DNA of 64,000 nucleotides, taken from contig NC_087183.1 in NCBI RefSeq assembly GCF_035594125.1, positions 13,132,368-13,196,367 on the forward strand, in the 5' to 3' direction. The stretch is from Scylla paramamosain. Its lineage: Eukaryota; Arthropoda; Malacostraca; Decapoda; Portunidae. The position numbers and the translations under genes are program-made. The notes beneath the pieces were generated by a model. The model was not told the origin of the DNA, ran no database searches, and saw only the letters and a list, made by a program, of their open reading frames with translations. Positions 61,501 through 64,000 of this stretch are shown in pieces (positions within the stretch are counted from its first letter, which is position 1; every line of letters begins with the position of its first letter).

Positions 61501-62520
61501 TAAAGCATTATTACATTTTATATATTACAATACAAATAATACAATAATAGAATGAATACAATACAATAAATGATTAAACAGTACTGCGTTGAACATCAGA
61601 CCACTTCAGATTAATATATACGAGTACCAAAGTGGACAAATAGGAATAACAACACAGTACAAGGAGCGGGTTAACTTGAATAGGCAGAGCACCAATTGTT
61701 CCACACATCATAATCTTTGCTATTTTCCTCAAATAAACGAAATACTAATGACAAGTATGCGTTTGGTTACAGAGAAGCCGTTCTGCATTTAGAGCCGATT
61801 TCTCCTACTGCCATTACTGTGACTACATCTATCACCACCTGTACCTTATCCATAATTATCACATCTGTTTAGAAGGCTGTGGCATGAGGACCGATGTAAG
61901 AAGTGCACGTGTATGTCACAGTAACATGCTTATTACGAACGACCTTTTATTTTTATTATTGTCACAATCGAGTGAAACAGCCAGTGGGACAGTGAGATAA
62001 ACGCCACATTTTAATTATAGTTTACCTGACACGTAAAAAAGATAAAAATAAATTGAAGAAATGAAAGAAAGACGTAATGTACCGCCATCATCACTGTCGC
62101 TGTCATTATCGTCATTATCAACACAATAAATATCTTATAATGTGCGTCAATCATCTCCTCCTCCGTCTGCCGATTATCTATAAATATCTCTCATCTCTCA
62201 ATACATCCCATCTCCTCGTCCTTCTCCTCCCCTCCTGCTCTTGATCTTGAATGCTTTCCAAACACTAAACACTTATCATGACGACCACTAATTATGTCTG
62301 TGTTGACTTCTCCCCCTCGCACTCAAGCTTCACGACCTTGAGCAATGTTACCTGTGATTTTCAGACAAAACCTCTCGGTGTGTGTGTATGTGGGGGGGGG
62401 GGGATGGAAAAAAAAAGCAGGAAAACATCACAGAAAGGAAGGAAAACAAGTAGCTATTGCACAAGTCAACAAAAGATTCGTGGAGGTAGTTTAACGTGCA
62501 AACAGAAATGTACAAGATAA
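61501..62520. other. unique AT-rich stretch
   Basis: About 1 kb with no long repeat except a G11 run at 62393-62403. No gene is seen. Confidence 0.5.
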
Positions 62521-62558
62521 AATTGTTTGTCAGCTACGTCCTTTCTTTTTCTATTCAT

Positions 62559-62561
<3 letters not shown>

Positions 62562-62646
<85 letters not shown>
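62562..62646. repeat. (CT)n microsatellite
   Basis: Perfect CT tract of about 42 units, at the start of a 700-bp pyrimidine-rich domain. Confidence 0.98.
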
Positions 62647-62649
<3 letters not shown>

Positions 62650-63044
62650 ATTCTTCATCTCATTCACTTTGCTTGCTACATTTTACTTCCTCTTGCTTTC
62701 ACTCCCCCCACCACTCACTCTCTCTCTCACTCTCTCTTCCCCTCTCTTACTCTATTTACTCGCTTCCTCCTCAGTTACCCGTTCCTTACCTGTCCTCGTT
62801 TCATTTTATCCCTTGTCCTCTTTTACCTTCCCTTGCTTCCCTTTCATTCACTCCTCAAACTCGATTACCGATAATTGTCTTCATCTCCTCGCCGCTTCTC
62901 CTGCATTCTTTCTCTTTCATCTCTTTATTTCTTTTTTTTGTATCATTCTTTATTTTACCAATTTGGCTTTTACTCTTTCCTGTTTCACGTTTTGATTTAA
63001 TTATACGTGTAATTTATTGCTTGTATTTAACTGGTTTTATTTAT

Positions 63045-63085
<41 letters not shown>

Positions 63086-63265
63086 AGTCTTCCTCCACCT
63101 TTTCCGATCTTCCTCAACTTCACCTATCTTCTTTTCCTTCCCCACCCTCCCTCATTATCTCCCAGCACCTCTCACTCTCCCCAAGCATCCCTCACGCCCT
63201 CCCACTCCTCCTTCCACACTCTCTCACTCTCTCCTTCACGTCCTCACAAAGCTCTCACTCCACCA
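62647..63265. repeat. pyrimidine-rich domain with second (CT)n tract
   Basis: The plus strand is overwhelmingly C/T, including about 18 CT units at 63047-63083. It ends CCACCAG|GTAAAC at 63266/63267, with a further GCCCAG|GTAAGG at 63298/63299. The 268-codon frame across it is a composition artefact. Confidence 0.85.
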
Positions 63266-63409
63266 GGTAAACACTCCATCCCACACAAAGCCGCCCAGGT
63301 AAGGAGTGTGGTCGACCCTTTGCCAGAATTCGCGCCTGAGCTCTACTGTCAAGGCGAGGAAGGAGGGAATGATAAGCGTGATGTTTTAGCTTTAAGATCT
63401 GATGATTTG

Positions 63410-63542
63410 AGGTGGTGGTGGTGGTGGTGGTGGTGGTAGTAACATATGCTCTTACAATTTTTGCTATTGTTGTTTTTTATTTTGTTGTTCAAGTAGTAGT
63501 AACACGTGATTATTTTTAGTGATGGTGATAGTTATGATAACA

Positions 63543-63575
<33 letters not shown>
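63410..63575. repeat. (GGT)n and (GAT)n trinucleotide tracts
   Basis: About nine GGT triplets (63411-63437) and ten GAT triplets (63544-63575). Confidence 0.95.
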
Positions 63576-63577
<2 letters not shown>

Positions 63578-63675
63578 AGCACAAGTGATGGCAAACTAAT
63601 ATGTATTAAAATTTCCACCCCGGACCAGACAGGGAGCAAAACTGCAAACCGAAAAACGAAGAAACGAAAAAGAAG

Positions 63676-63768
<93 letters not shown>
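63676..63768. repeat. (CA)n then (GA)n compound microsatellite
   Basis: About seven CA units passing directly into about 39 GA units. Confidence 0.98.
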
Positions 63769-63771
<3 letters not shown>

Positions 63772-64000
63772 GCGCGCGTAAAGGGACAGAGAAATTCCAT
63801 AAGCGATCATTTCAATTATAATCAAAGTGTATTGGATCTAAATATTTATCTCCTAGTCCGGGAATTTGGCGAAACATTAAATTAATAAAAATTAAAAAGG
63901 AAATTCATATGACGGCGCAGGATCCTCCAATTTAATTAATCCTGAAAGCTGGTCAGTGACGAATTTCTCGGTCTTTTTTTTCTTTTTCCTTTTTTTTTCT
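63769..64000. other. unique stretch to window end
   Basis: AT-rich sequence ending in a T-rich patch. Nothing is recognised. Confidence 0.5.

Noticed and set aside
62496..63302. 268-codon serine/leucine/proline-rich frame
   Set aside because: It follows a pyrimidine-only composition, has no domain and no codon structure independent of the bias.

Overview
This window looks like non-coding nuclear DNA from an animal, most likely a decapod crustacean such as a crab. The reasons are very dense long perfect dinucleotide microsatellites of both (GA/CT)n and (GT/CA)n type, many trinucleotide tracts, degenerate CCTAA/TTAGG-like stretches resembling the arthropod telomere motif, a decayed LINE retrotransposon, and no recognisable long coding region on either strand. 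The species call is inference from repeat style. There are no bacterial features: no operons, rRNA, tRNA or CRISPR.

Layout. Roughly every 1-2 kb there is a 60-250 bp (GA)n or (CT)n tract; nearly all long predicted reading frames are translations of these (SLSL, RERE, VCVC, THTH) and are not genes. The outlier is a perfect (GT)n tract at 3695-4840, about 573 uninterrupted units. Between the microsatellites are at least a dozen old degenerate tandem arrays with unrelated units, mostly 70-150 bp: 2663-3490, 9779-10570, 12780-13500, 13925-14300, 31905-32500, 32500-32735, 33970-34420, 35820-36130, 48840-49240, 54520-54920, 59655-60050 and 60500-60890. Young exact duplications lie at 2663-2755 (48 bp), 12232-12373 (71 bp), 35953-36006 (27 bp) and 37074-37168 (32 bp).

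Mobile DNA. One clear transposon fossil, a jockey/CR1-like LINE reverse-transcriptase fragment, lies at 11419-11844. It is broken by two frameshifts and has a tyrosine where the first catalytic aspartate should be.

Genes. I recognise no gene. The window reads as intron or intergenic DNA. A few short segments have a convincing splice acceptor, an open frame and a splice donor. On the minus strand these are 36349-36495, 25627-25672 and 23247-23297, whose phases happen to be compatible in that order, and an ATG-free possible 5' exon at 61301-61500. On the plus strand they are 13597-13770 and 53467-53538. None matches a family I know. Chance pseudo-exons are expected in 64 kb, so all are low confidence and need RNA evidence. 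Some (CT)n tracts run directly into CAG|GT sequences and look like splice acceptors or recursive splice sites. I did not find a convincing new biological system; the most notable items are the giant (GT)n tract, the concentration of independent minisatellites and the candidate exons.
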